Shown here in pieces: positions 13,694 to 22,042 of a stretch of 23,370 nucleotides of DNA. Made by a program: the position numbers and the translations under genes. Every line of letters starts with the position of its first letter. Within the stretch, counting starts at the first letter, position 1. The notes beneath the pieces were generated by a model. The model saw nothing but the letters and a program-made list of their open reading frames with translations. It made no database searches and was not told where the DNA came from. Source of the DNA: CAZMXI01 sp964570205 (lineage in GTDB: Bacteria; Planctomycetota; Phycisphaerae; Tepidisphaerales; Tepidisphaeraceae); assembly GCA_964570205.1 (NCBI GenBank), contig CAZMXI010000070.1:1-23370 (forward strand), written 5' to 3'.

Positions 13694-14992
13694 CTAGCCT
13701 GATGTCGTCGTTCTCTTCCGTGGTGTTCCCATGCCGATGTCCAGACATTCCCAAAGCAGCTTCCACCGTCGGCGGTGCATCTGGCGATGCGTGGCCGAAG
13801 CGATGCTGCCCAGGGCGTTGACGCCACGCCGTTCCAACTCATCGCGATGCGATGCGCACCATGCGGCGGCGGCTGCCAGCGCTTCCGGATCGCCTGCCGC
13901 GCACAGGATTCCCGTGACGCCATCGGTCACGCACTCGCGGATGCCGGCCGTGGCCGATCCCAGAATCGGCACCGCCTGCGAAAATGCATCATATACGATC
14001 CTGGGCTGCTCGTCAGAGATGCTGGGCAGCACCAGCACATCGTATCCGCGCAGCAGCTCGAAGAAGCGCGGACCGTACTCAATCGTGCCGAGGAGGCGAA
14101 TACGAGCCCGGCCATTCAGCCCGTGGGCGGCCTGTTCGACCTCCTCCCGCAATGAACCTTCGCCCAGAACATCCAGTTCCACAGGCGTGCCCCTCCGCTC
14201 AAGACGTCGTACCGCCTCCATCAGGATGCGCACGCCCTTCTCTTCGACCAGACGCCCGGCGAACAGCATTCGCAGCGCCCGCGGCTCCGTCGCCCGCTTC
14301 GCCCGCCAGGCCTCGGCGGCGGCCGCGGTGTCCATCATCACCGCTTCGTCGATCCAGGATGCCTGGATGACATGGCCGCGTTCCGGGTGGCGCGTCAGCA
14401 ATTCCTTCACATATTCCCGCTGGGTGAACAGCGGCAGGTCCGCCCGGTTGACACACCAGCGGTTGACGGCCTCCGACACTCGCGCTCGAAGTCGCCTGCG
14501 AAAGCCCGCTCCGGCCGGCGCCCGCCAGAAGGCCGACTCAACGTACATCACCAGAAACCGCCTGCGCAGCACGCTAAGAACCGTTGCGGGCCATCCCATG
14601 GGGATCGGCCACCCAGCCACCCCGGCATGCACGACATCGCAATTGCCGATCGCCGACCACAAGCGAGCCAGGACTCTTGGGAGGTGCCATAGACCCCGCA
14701 GCACGCTCTGGCTGTGTGGGAGGTCAACATACGTCACGGAACCGAATAACGGATCGTCCGTCAGGCACACCGACCCCTGGGGTGCCGGGCCATGCTTTGT
14801 GGGCGATGCCAGGACGAAATGCGGCAGATACCTCAGATGCTCGACAAGATCCTTGTGCCAAAGTGGATCGGTCCATCGGCGTCCCTGGTGATCGATGTGA
14901 CATGGGATCGTCGCCACCATCAGATAGCGCTTTGGGATCGTGGGCAACTCGGCATCGCTACCGGATGTGCCCTGAGGCGCGGCACAGTCCAC
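13694..14992 (-). CDS. GT4-family glycosyltransferase
   Basis: A 432-aa retaining glycosyltransferase with two Rossmann domains. The C-terminal half is diagnostic: LRMLFAGRLVEEKGVRILMEA, ELDVLGEGSLREEVE, VLVLPSISDEQPRIVYDAFSQAVPILGSATAGIRECV, and TGILCAAGDPEAL. The usual EGxPxxxxEA motif is replaced by DEQPRIVYDAFSQAVP. The start chosen is GTG 14992, which has GGAGG five bases upstream; a GTG two codons earlier would sit directly on that ribosome site. No membrane helix is evident. It lies between rmlA and rmlB, eight bases before the latter, so it probably transfers a sugar made through the dTDP pathway to a lipid carrier or surface polymer. Donor and acceptor cannot be told from sequence. 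Confidence 0.85.
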   Translation of the reverse strand: MDCAAPQGTSGSDAELPTIPKRYLMVATIPCHIDHQGRRWTDPLWHKDLVEHLRYLPHFVLASPTKHGPAPQGSVCLTDDPLFGSVTYVDLPHSQSVLRGLWHLPRVLARLWSAIGNCDVVHAGVAGWPIPMGWPATVLSVLRRRFLVMYVESAFWRAPAGAGFRRRLRARVSEAVNRWCVNRADLPLFTQREYVKELLTRHPERGHVIQASWIDEAVMMDTAAAAEAWRAKRATEPRALRMLFAGRLVEEKGVRILMEAVRRLERRGTPVELDVLGEGSLREEVEQAAHGLNGRARIRLLGTIEYGPRFFELLRGYDVLVLPSISDEQPRIVYDAFSQAVPILGSATAGIRECVTDGVTGILCAAGDPEALAAAAAWCASHRDELERRGVNALGSIASATHRQMHRRRWKLLWECLDIGMGTPRKRTTTSG

Positions 14993-15054
14993 CTTCACCT
15001 CCGTATCGTAGCGAGCGTTTCAACTCGCGCGGACCATCCGAATGCCCACGCAAT

Positions 15055-15798
15055 TCACCGGCCCGCCGTCTCCTTGTTTGCACCGCTCTGCGCTACCGTA
15101 TTGCAGGCACGCAGGTAAAAGTCGATGTTCTCGCCGGCGTCAGCCCACCAGCCCTGGAGCTTGTCGGCCGTCATCTCGCCCATCTGAATATAGGCGTTGT
15201 TCACGTCGGTGATCTCCAACTCGTTGCGTGCCGATGGTTTAAGTTTCTTGACGATGTCAAACACCCGGCCATCGTAGAAGTAGATGCCAATCACTGCCCA
15301 ATCGCCCATCGGCTCCTTGGGCTTCTCCACGATCCGTATGACTCGGTCGCCGTCCATCTCGGCGATGCCGTACGCCTGGGGGTTCTCCACCTGGGTTAAG
15401 AGAATCTTGGCGCCCTGGCCCTGGTGGCGGAACCGACGGACCGCCTCTCTAATGGTGTACTCGACGATGTTGTCGCCAAGAATCAGGCAGATCGAGTCGC
15501 CATCGGCGAAGTGTTCGGCCAATCCCAGTGCCTGTGCGATGCCGCCGGCGCCATCTTGGTAGGTGTAGTTCAGGTTCTTAAGCCCAAAGTCTCGTCCGTT
15601 GCCCAAGAGGCGGATGAACTCGCCGGCATTGTTCCCGCCGGTTACGAGCAACACCTCCTCGATCCCCGCGCTGACCATGCATTCCAGCGGATAATAGATC
15701 ATCGGTTTGTTGTAAACCGGCAACAGGTGCTTGTTGGTCACCTTGGTCACAGGAAACAACCGGCTTCCGGTTCCACCAGCCAGAATGACGCCTTTCAT
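15055..15798 (-). CDS. rmlA: Glucose-1-phosphate thymidylyltransferase, short form
   Basis: Joins dTTP and glucose-1-phosphate to give dTDP-glucose for RmlB. The N-terminus MKGVILAGGTGSRLFPVTK is the nucleotidyltransferase signature. KHLLPVYNKPMIYYPLE, GDNIVEY, EKPKEPMGDWAVIGIYFYD and WWADAGENIDF follow in the expected order. At 247 aa it is about 40 residues shorter than the E. coli/Pseudomonas RmlA type because it lacks the C-terminal extension. Short forms are known, so this need not be a truncation. ATG 15798 has GAGGAG five bases upstream. First gene of the rmlA-GT4-rmlB unit, 62 bp before the GT4 start. UTP-glucose enzymes (GalU) are excluded by the motifs and the rmlB neighbour. Confidence 0.9.
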   Translation of the reverse strand: MKGVILAGGTGSRLFPVTKVTNKHLLPVYNKPMIYYPLECMVSAGIEEVLLVTGGNNAGEFIRLLGNGRDFGLKNLNYTYQDGAGGIAQALGLAEHFADGDSICLILGDNIVEYTIREAVRRFRHQGQGAKILLTQVENPQAYGIAEMDGDRVIRIVEKPKEPMGDWAVIGIYFYDGRVFDIVKKLKPSARNELEITDVNNAYIQMGEMTADKLQGWWADAGENIDFYLRACNTVAQSGANKETAGR

Positions 15799-15850
15799 GC
15801 GTGCTCCTCGGGACGAACTTGGCTCAACACATCCCCTGCGCAGGCCAGCC

Positions 15851-15879
15851 ATTTAAGCGCGTCGCGCGTCCGAATTCAA
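15851..15879 (-). promoter_or_regulatory. Putative promoter of rmlA-GT4-rmlB
   Basis: On the reverse strand TTGAAT (15879-15874) and TTAAAT (15856-15851) are 17 bp apart, 53 bp before the rmlA start. Each matches at least 4 of 6 consensus bases. The rest of the gap to yqgE (15880-16055) holds no gene; an AT-rich patch lies at about 15980-16033. Confidence 0.4.
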
Positions 15880-16055
15880 GCGATGCCTGCTGACCGGGAC
15901 CACCCGGGCCCGCAGTTCTTCATCGGCGTGAAACGGCAGAGAGTCTTACGGGACCTGTGCGCCAGAGTGGAAGCACGAGGCCCGATAAATGGCCTGTTCC
16001 CATATAAACCTTTGCCAAAAATTATCTTATGATTGGGCCGACGGGTGCCGTGCCT

Positions 16056-16601
16056 TCAATTCATGGTCGGATCTTCCGGCACGATCTTGGGCTTGAGCCA
16101 GGACAGCGATGCCGACCCGATCTGTTTTGACAACTCCATCCAGCGATCTTCGTCGCTGAAGATGGTGTCTGCGGCAGCGATGCTGGTCAGCCAGGCGCCT
16201 TCCTGCAGTTCTGCTTCCAATTGGCCCGGACCCCAGCCGGAGTAGCCCACGAAGAACCGCATTTCGCCCCGATTCAGTTCCACAAGCTGCTCGACAGCCT
16301 CCCGGTCGGCACTGAAGTAGACGCCCGGCAGGATTTCCATGTCGGAGAACACCTCATTGGTATGGACAACCATAAGCGGGCCATCACATGGTCCGCCCTG
16401 ATGAATGAACCCATCCACCTGGCACTCCGCCTTGCTGACCTGTTCCCAGGCTGCTGCGACAGTGGTGTCCAGTGGCCGGTTCAACACCAATCCCATGGCG
16501 CCTTCGTCGCCATGTTGAACGAGCAGCACGATGGACCGGAAGAAGTTTGGGTCCGTCAAGCGGGGTGTCGCGATCAACAGGTGGCCCTTTAATGATTTCA
16601 T
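16056..16601 (-). CDS. YqgE/AlgH family protein (UPF0301)
   Basis: A 181-aa soluble protein of the YqgE/AlgH family, whose biochemical role is not settled. The start LKGHLLIATPRLTDPNFFRSIVLL is nearly invariant in the family. GAMGLVLNRPLDTTV, IHQGGPCDGPLMVVH and FVGYSGWGPGQLEAELQEGAW are the other three hallmark blocks, and length is normal. GGAG lies just upstream of the ATG. It follows purD by 82 bp on the same strand; TACAAT near 16616-16621 (reverse strand) could be a -10, but no good -35 is seen. Confidence 0.92.
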   Translation of the reverse strand: MKSLKGHLLIATPRLTDPNFFRSIVLLVQHGDEGAMGLVLNRPLDTTVAAAWEQVSKAECQVDGFIHQGGPCDGPLMVVHTNEVFSDMEILPGVYFSADREAVEQLVELNRGEMRFFVGYSGWGPGQLEAELQEGAWLTSIAAADTIFSDEDRWMELSKQIGSASLSWLKPKIVPEDPTMN

Positions 16602-16683
16602 GGTGCTCCGTCCCGATTGTATACACTGTGGCGCTATTCGCGGACTTCGGGACCCGCACTGTTGGTCCCTGTTGCGCGATGGC

Positions 16684-17967
16684 TCAATACAGTTTGGTCG
16701 GACGGATTGCCTGATGACCGATGTCCTTTCGGAAGTGGATGCCTTCGAAGTGAATGTGCTTCATGGCATCGTAAGCGCGCTTCTGAGCATCGGCATAGTC
16801 GTTCCCCAGTGCGGTCACTGCAAGGACGCGACCGCCGGCCGTGACCGCCCGGCCGTCCTTAAGCGTTGTCCCAGCGTGGAATACCTTGACGTCGGCCATG
16901 GCGTCCGCCTGCTCGATGCCGGAGATCGGCAGCCCCGACGCATAAGCCCCCGGATACCCGCCGCTGGCGGCCACCACGCATAATGCAGGGCGCGGGTCCC
17001 ATTTCAGAGTGAGACGCTCAAGCTGCCCCTCGGCCACGGCCAGCAACGTCTCGAGCAGGTCGGTCTTGAGACGCATCATCAGCGGTTGGACCTCCGGATC
17101 GCCGAAACGGCAGTTGAACTCCAACACCTTGGGCCCGTTCGCCGTGATCATCAGCCCGGCGTATAGAACGCCGGTGTAGTCGATCTCCTCCCGGCGCAGC
17201 CCATCCACTGCGGGAACCAGCACCTCTCGCTCGATCTGCCGCAGCATGGCGTCGCTGATGACGGGCGTTGGAGAATACGCACCCATGCCGCCGGTCATCG
17301 GGCCGGTGTCGCCATCCTCGACCGGTTTGTGATCCTGAGCGGTCTCCAGCACGTAGATCGACTTTCGGTCGACCAGCGCCAGAATAGACGCCTCCGGGCC
17401 ACTCAACTTCTCCTCAATCACAATGCGATCACCGGCGTTACCGAACACACGCTGACGCATCATCTGCCGTACGGCGTCGATGGCGTCCTGCGGGCGGTAG
17501 CAGACAGTCACGCCCTTGCCTTTGGCCAGGCCGGTGGCCTTGACGACGCACGAGCTATCCTTGGCGCGGATGTAATTCTCGGCAGCCTCAGGATCGACAA
17601 ACGAACGGGCCTCAGCGGTGGGAATCGCCTGCTGACGCATCAGCTCCTTGGCAAACCATTTGTCCGCCTCAACTTGCGCAGCGGCACGCCCCGGGCCAAA
17701 CACGGGTATGCCCAGGGATCGCACATGGTCGGCCAAGCCGGCTGCCAGCGGGTCTTCCGGGCCGATGACGACGAAGTCAATGGCCGCCTTCCTGATGAGC
17801 TTCTCGACCTCGGCAAAGTCCATCGGATTCAGGGCAACGTTGTCGGCCACCTGGCTGGTGCCGGCATTGCCGGGCGCTACCAGCAGTTGGGTCACTTGCG
17901 GCGAATCCGCAAGCTTCCACGCCAGAGCATGTTCGCGCCCGCCGGAACCGATCAACAGCACTTTCAT
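16684..17967 (-). CDS. purD: Phosphoribosylamine-glycine ligase (GARS)
   Basis: An ATP-grasp enzyme of 427 aa that joins glycine to phosphoribosylamine, the second step of purine synthesis. MKVLLIGSGGREHALAWKL with APGNAGT forms the N-terminal domain. VVKATGLAKGKGV and EEKLSGPEASILALVD are ATP-grasp segments. DHKPVEDGDTGPMTGGMGAYSP and LEFNCRFGDPEVQPLM carry the glycine and metal sites. Length is standard and no AIRS or GART domain is fused. The ATG at 17967 starts the conserved sequence; AAGGA lies nine bases upstream. It is the only purine-synthesis gene here apart from the one-carbon gene at 7834. Confidence 0.96.
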   Translation of the reverse strand: MKVLLIGSGGREHALAWKLADSPQVTQLLVAPGNAGTSQVADNVALNPMDFAEVEKLIRKAAIDFVVIGPEDPLAAGLADHVRSLGIPVFGPGRAAAQVEADKWFAKELMRQQAIPTAEARSFVDPEAAENYIRAKDSSCVVKATGLAKGKGVTVCYRPQDAIDAVRQMMRQRVFGNAGDRIVIEEKLSGPEASILALVDRKSIYVLETAQDHKPVEDGDTGPMTGGMGAYSPTPVISDAMLRQIEREVLVPAVDGLRREEIDYTGVLYAGLMITANGPKVLEFNCRFGDPEVQPLMMRLKTDLLETLLAVAEGQLERLTLKWDPRPALCVVAASGGYPGAYASGLPISGIEQADAMADVKVFHAGTTLKDGRAVTAGGRVLAVTALGNDYADAQKRAYDAMKHIHFEGIHFRKDIGHQAIRPTKLY

Positions 17968-18392
17968 GTTCCTGTATCCTTAAACCTGCGGCCAATCGAC
18001 CCTATCCAAGAGGCCATACGCTATCGGAGGGTATCGCCGCTCGCAAGGTGCCTCCTGTCCATGGTCCTGAACGGCAACCACGTGGGACGGGGCAGAGTGG
18101 TCATCCGCCTTCGCACTCCGCCAAGCCGGCCGACGGGATACAGGACAGAATCTGCGGCAGTGTGTGCGAGAATCTGCCGCGATGCGGGACATGAAGGCCC
18201 GCGGCGCGGGATACCGTAATGGCCACGTCGCGATGCGTGCCGCTCGTCCAATAATCATTCATTCCCTCCACCCGTTTGTGCCGAAGATAGAAGACAAGGG
18301 TTTGATGCCCCGACCGCGCCGATGGCGCATGGGCCGGCCACGGAAGGCCGGCGGAGTGGACGCTTCAATGCCGCTTTGTGCGGAGTGACCGG
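17968..18392. other. Intergenic region between divergent purD and motA
   Basis: No gene is supported in these 425 bases; the short open frames resemble nothing. Two tandem hairpins lie before motA: GCGCC (18316-18320) with GGCGC (18324-18328), and GCCGGCC (18333-18339) with GGCCGGC (18346-18352). They could shape the motA leader. I found no convincing promoter for either gene, no sigma-28 flagellar promoter and no c-di-GMP riboswitch core. Confidence 0.5.
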
Positions 18393-19172
18393 ATGGATCT
18401 GGCAACGATCATCGGCCTGGTGCTGGCCTGGGTGGCAGTGGGATTCTCGATGTTCCATGCATCCCATGGCCACATCGATGCCTACATCAAACCCGCCGAG
18501 ATATTTCTCGTGTTCGGCGGTTCGCTCGGCGCAGCGATGCTCTCCCTTCCGCTGCACTCGGTGACCGGCATGGTGGGGTTCATCAAGAAATGGTTGTTCA
18601 ACCGCGAAGCCCACCTTGAGCATCTGATCAAGGAGATGGTGCAGTACGCGGAGACCGCTCGCCGCGATGGCGTGCTGGCGCTGGAGACGGTCGCCCGCGA
18701 GGCGCCCGACGCATTCCTAAGACGGGGTCTTCAGCTCACCATTGATGGCACCGACCCCGAAATCATCGAACGCATCATGCGCATCGAGATCGAAGCCATG
18801 CAGGAGCGCCACAAGCACGGCAACCACTTCTTCCATACGATGGCCAAGTTCGGCCCGGGCTTCGGCCTGATGGCGACCCTGATCGCCCAGGTTGCGATGT
18901 TCAGGAATCTGGGTGGCGATGCAACGGTGATCGGCCAGGCCCTGGCCATTGCCCTGACGGGCACGCTTTACGGCTGCATGCTTCAGAACCTTATGGCCGG
19001 GCCTGTGGCTGAGAAGCTTGCGATCCGTTCCCGCGAAGAGGCGTTCACCAAGGAAATCATCCTCCAGGGCGTGCTCAGCATCCAGGCCGGCAACAATCCC
19101 CGGGTCGTCGAAATGCAACTCTTGAGCTTCCTGAGCACCCGCCAGCAGCAGACCCTCGCGAAAGCGGCATGA
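18393..19172 (+). CDS. motA: MotA/PomA-type flagellar stator protein
   Basis: A 259-aa inner-membrane protein that forms, with MotB, the ion channel driving flagellar rotation. MDLATIIGLVLAW is the typical PomA/MotA first helix. Four membrane segments lie at about 1-22, 35-55, 150-172 and 180-203, with a large cytoplasmic loop between helices 2 and 3. The loop has ARRDGVLALE (89-98), the charged region that meets the rotor. GPGFG (P155) and AGPVAEK (P204) carry the two conserved prolines, matching P173 and P222 of E. coli MotA. GVLSIQAGNNP is standard. ATG 18393 has GGAG seven bases upstream. It is followed 14 bp later by motB. No other flagellar gene is in the window, so the pair is separate from the main flagellar cluster; a Tol/Exb role is less likely. 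Confidence 0.9.
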   Translation: MDLATIIGLVLAWVAVGFSMFHASHGHIDAYIKPAEIFLVFGGSLGAAMLSLPLHSVTGMVGFIKKWLFNREAHLEHLIKEMVQYAETARRDGVLALETVAREAPDAFLRRGLQLTIDGTDPEIIERIMRIEIEAMQERHKHGNHFFHTMAKFGPGFGLMATLIAQVAMFRNLGGDATVIGQALAIALTGTLYGCMLQNLMAGPVAEKLAIRSREEAFTKEIILQGVLSIQAGNNPRVVEMQLLSFLSTRQQQTLAKAA

Positions 19173-19186
19173 CGCGGTAAACAGCC

Positions 19187-20032
19187 ATGGCCAAGACAGC
19201 CTGCAAATGCAAGGAGAAGGAATGTGAAGAATGCCCGGAGTGGATCTTCACGTTCGCTGATCTGGTCATGCTGATGATGGGGTTCTTCGTGATTCTCTGG
19301 GTCCTGAAGCCGGCCCCCGGCAAGGATGGCCAGCCGTCGCAGGAGTTGCCCATGGATGTGCTGATTGCCATCCGCGAGGCGTTCAACTACCTGCCTGATC
19401 CCAAGAGCGCTGATCCGGTCGATAAGGAAATGCTGCTGCGGAAACTGCAGCAGGTCAATCCGCTCAAAGGCCCCGGAGCGGGAGGCCAGACCAACCTCCA
19501 GCGGCAGGGGGCCGAGGGCGATCAGCCCGATGTGATCACGATCCGCAAGGGAAACCAGTCCATCGTGGGCAGCCGCGTGCTGTTCGCGCCCGGAGACGCT
19601 GCGCTCGATGATGAGGCGCGCAAGGCCCTCGACCAGATAGCGATGCTCATCAAAGGGCACCGCAACGTGATGATGGTGAGCGGCCACACCTCCGTGGATG
19701 ATTTTCCCGAGGGTACCGAGGCCGATCGAAAACTCGACTTGTCCATCCGACGCTCCAAGGCCGTCGCCGACTATCTTGTCTCCCGCGGCGTCGAACCCGA
19801 TATCCTGCGCGTCAAGGGCGCCAGCACGTTCGAACCCGTGGTGCAGCGCGCCTACACCCTTGAAACCAGGAGGATGAACCGCCGCGTCGAAGTCGAAGCC
19901 ACAACAGTGCTTGTGCCGGAGCTGCAGGATCGCCTGCCGCCTGTCCTGCCTGCGCCGTCGCCCGATCCGGACGCTCTGGGGGCAGCGGCCGTCGCCGCGC
20001 CAACGCCCCCCGCGCACTCCGCTGCTCACTGA
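19187..20032 (+). CDS. motB: MotB/PomB-type stator protein with OmpA domain
   Basis: A 281-aa protein that anchors the stator to peptidoglycan. It has one membrane helix (about 19-40) starting PEWIFTFADLVMLMMGFFVILW, in which D25 is the ion-carrying aspartate. The short cytoplasmic head has four cysteines (C6, C8, C13, C16), a trait shared in part by PomB-type proteins. An OmpA-like peptidoglycan-binding domain occupies about residues 125-245 (LFAPGDAALDDEARKAL, VSGHTSVDD, RRSKAVADYLVSRG, RRMNRRVEVE). The last 38 or so residues are a Pro/Ala-rich tail of unknown role. The ion, proton or sodium, cannot be decided. Transcribed directly after motA. Confidence 0.9.
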   Translation: MAKTACKCKEKECEECPEWIFTFADLVMLMMGFFVILWVLKPAPGKDGQPSQELPMDVLIAIREAFNYLPDPKSADPVDKEMLLRKLQQVNPLKGPGAGGQTNLQRQGAEGDQPDVITIRKGNQSIVGSRVLFAPGDAALDDEARKALDQIAMLIKGHRNVMMVSGHTSVDDFPEGTEADRKLDLSIRRSKAVADYLVSRGVEPDILRVKGASTFEPVVQRAYTLETRRMNRRVEVEATTVLVPELQDRLPPVLPAPSPDPDALGAAAVAAPTPPAHSAAH

Positions 20033-20061
20033 CGGCGCGTCATCGGCCGATCCTCGTCCTT

Positions 20062-20080
20062 CCTGGCTGCCGCTGCCAGG
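20062..20080 (+). terminator. Weak terminator-like hairpin after motB
   Basis: CCTGGC (20062-20067) pairs with GCCAGG (20075-20080) around a 7-base loop, 30 bp after the motB stop. There is no T-tract, so any termination would need Rho. The remaining gap to 20240 holds one more small hairpin (20198-20203 with 20210-20215) and no gene. Confidence 0.3.
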
Positions 20081-20240
20081 GTGTCGCCCTCCCGACGCCG
20101 TGCCGAAGCGCCCCTCACGCCTGCGACCGGGAAGAGGGCCATGCAGATTCCCATTGACTCGAGCATCCTCAAAGGCGACCCTTTGTGCTCATTGCTCGGC
20201 GCGTATGAGCGCGCCTGTCATGTCACCGGAAGGAGAGCCT

Positions 20241-22037
20241 ATGCGTCCGGCCTTCGCTTTTGTTGTTGCAGCTTTCTTGTGCACCTCTCTGCATGCCGCC
20301 GAGCCGAAGATCACCGGCGATTTGAAGCAATGGTCCGTCCTCACCCTCACCCTTGACGGCCCCGAAACCTCCGAGGATGCGCAGGTCAATCCCTTCCTCG
20401 ACTATCGCCTGAATGTCACGTTCCGCCATGCCGACAGCGGCGCCACGCGGGTCGTTCCCGGCTATTTCGCCGCCGATGGCAACGCCGGCCAGACCAGCGC
20501 CGACAGGGGCAACAAATGGCGGGCCCATTTCGTCCCGCCCCTCCAGGGCCAGTGGCGATTCGCCGTCCAGTCCCGCACCGGCAAGAACATCGCCGTCAGT
20601 ACGAAAGCCGACGATGGCTCGCCCGCTGAAAACGATGGCTTGGGCGCTGCATTCTCCATCGCCGCGCCCGACCCCGCCCGCGCCCGCGGCATGCTCCACT
20701 ACGTCGGCAANNNNNNNNNNCACCTCCAGTTCGCCGGCAACCAGCGCTACTTCATCAAGGCCGGCGCTGACAGCCCCGAGAACTTCCTCGGCTACGCCGA
20801 CTTCGACAATACCCAGGACCACCCCCAGAATATCCGCTCCGGCGAAGCCGTCACCGAGAAGCTCTTCATCCACAGGTACGAACCCCACATCGCCGACTGG
20901 AAGCCCGGCGACCCCGCCTGGAAAGACGGCAAGGGCAAGGGAATGATCGGCGCGCTCAATTACCTGGCCTCCAAGGGCATGAACAGCGTCTATTTCCTGA
21001 CCATGAACGTCAACGGCGATGGCCGCGAGGTCTACCCCTGGACCACCTACAACCAGGACTTCACCCGCTTTGACTGCTCCAAGCTCGACCAGTGGGAAAT
21101 CGTATTCTCCCACATGGATCAGCTCGGCCTCCAGCTCCATGTCCTGCTCCAGGAAACCGAAAACGATAAGCTCCTCAACAACGGCGACCTCGGCCTCGAG
21201 CGCAGGCTCTACTACCGCGAAATAGTCGCCCGTTTTGCCCACCACCTCGCCATCGAGTGGAACCTCGGCGAGGAAACCAAACGCTCCCCCGAGCAGCACA
21301 AGGCCGACGCTGAATACTTCAAGCTCATCGACCCCTACCAGCGCCCCGTCGTCGTCCACACCTACCCCGGCCAGTACGACAAGGTCTACCAGCCTCTCCT
21401 GGGCTTCAAGCCGCTCAACGGCCCATCCCTCCAAATGGGCAACATGAACCAGACCTTCGCCGAAACCCTCAAGTGGGTCACACGCTCCCGCCAGGCCGGC
21501 CATCCCTGGGTCGTCTGCCTCGACGAAATCGGCGGCGCTGACACCGGCGTCAAGCCCGACAAGGATGACCCCGACCACGACCAGGTCCGCAAGCAGGCCC
21601 TCTGGGGCAATCTCATGGCCGGCGGTGGGGGGGTTGAGTGGTACTTCGGCTACAAGTTCGCCCACAATGACCTGAACTGCGAAGATTGGCGCAGCCGCGA
21701 CCGCATGTGGGACCAGACCCGCCACGCCGTCGAGTTCTTCCACAAGCATCTTCCCTTCTGGGAAATGCAGAACCAGAGCGCCCTCGTCGAGAAATCCGCG
21801 TGGTGCTTCGCCAAGCCCGGCCAGGTCTACGCCATCTACCTGCTCAATGGCGGCACAACCACCCTCGATCTCGGCGATGCGGCCGCCACGTTCACCGTCC
21901 AGTGGTACAGCCCCCGCGCCGGCGGCGATTTGCAGCAAGGCTCAGTCCAGAAGATCGCGGGCCCCGGCAAGCACAGCCTCGGCCATCCCCCATCAGATGC
22001 GAATCGCGACTGGGCCGTGCTGATCAAACGCCAGTAA
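20241..22037 (+). CDS. Secreted DUF5060/TIM-barrel glycosidase-like protein, interrupted by an assembly gap
   Basis: About 598 aa, with a signal peptide (MRPAFAFVVAAFLCTSLHAA). An N-terminal DUF5060-type beta-sandwich follows (KQWSVLTLTLDG, VPGYFAADG, WRAHFVPPLQGQWRF). A central domain typical of putative glycoside hydrolases of this group comes next (FIKAGADSPENFLGYADFD, MNSVYFLTMNVNGDGREVYPW, LHVLLQETEND). HLAIEWNLGEE and WVVCLDEIGGAD supply glutamates that could be the acid/base and nucleophile. A short C-terminal sandwich (YAIYLLNGGTTTLDLGD) resembles the collagen-binding-like domain found in relatives. Substrate unknown. AGGAG lies five bases before the ATG. Ten Ns at 20711-20720 fall between HYVG and HLQFAG. 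The frame stays open across them as written, but the true length is unknown. Third codon positions are almost all C, unlike forward genes at the left end. Confidence 0.8.
   Translation: MRPAFAFVVAAFLCTSLHAAEPKITGDLKQWSVLTLTLDGPETSEDAQVNPFLDYRLNVTFRHADSGATRVVPGYFAADGNAGQTSADRGNKWRAHFVPPLQGQWRFAVQSRTGKNIAVSTKADDGSPAENDGLGAAFSIAAPDPARARGMLHYVGXXXXHLQFAGNQRYFIKAGADSPENFLGYADFDNTQDHPQNIRSGEAVTEKLFIHRYEPHIADWKPGDPAWKDGKGKGMIGALNYLASKGMNSVYFLTMNVNGDGREVYPWTTYNQDFTRFDCSKLDQWEIVFSHMDQLGLQLHVLLQETENDKLLNNGDLGLERRLYYREIVARFAHHLAIEWNLGEETKRSPEQHKADAEYFKLIDPYQRPVVVHTYPGQYDKVYQPLLGFKPLNGPSLQMGNMNQTFAETLKWVTRSRQAGHPWVVCLDEIGGADTGVKPDKDDPDHDQVRKQALWGNLMAGGGGVEWYFGYKFAHNDLNCEDWRSRDRMWDQTRHAVEFFHKHLPFWEMQNQSALVEKSAWCFAKPGQVYAIYLLNGGTTTLDLGDAAATFTVQWYSPRAGGDLQQGSVQKIAGPGKHSLGHPPSDANRDWAVLIKRQ
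20711..20720. other. Assembly gap (10 Ns)
   Basis: A round run of ten Ns, probably a scaffolding placeholder. It interrupts the conserved HYVG...LQFAG region of the secreted protein. From memory, relatives have about two residues where the gap as written allows four, so the real insert may be shorter. Confidence 0.95.
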
Positions 22038-22042
22038 TCCGC

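Noticed and set aside
16009..16036. A dif-like sequence on the reverse strand in the AT-rich patch between rmlA and yqgE
   Set aside because: Only about 7 of 11 positions match the XerD half-site and the XerC half is poor. It is also 3 kb from the apparent skew change.
17968..18392. Riboswitch (c-di-GMP or purine) in the purD-motA gap
   Set aside because: The conserved cores of these aptamers are not present; only simple GC hairpins are seen.
20223..21938. A 571-codon open frame on the - strand opposite the DUF5060 gene
   Set aside because: It is antisense to a protein with signal peptide and conserved blocks, shows no domain and runs through the N gap.
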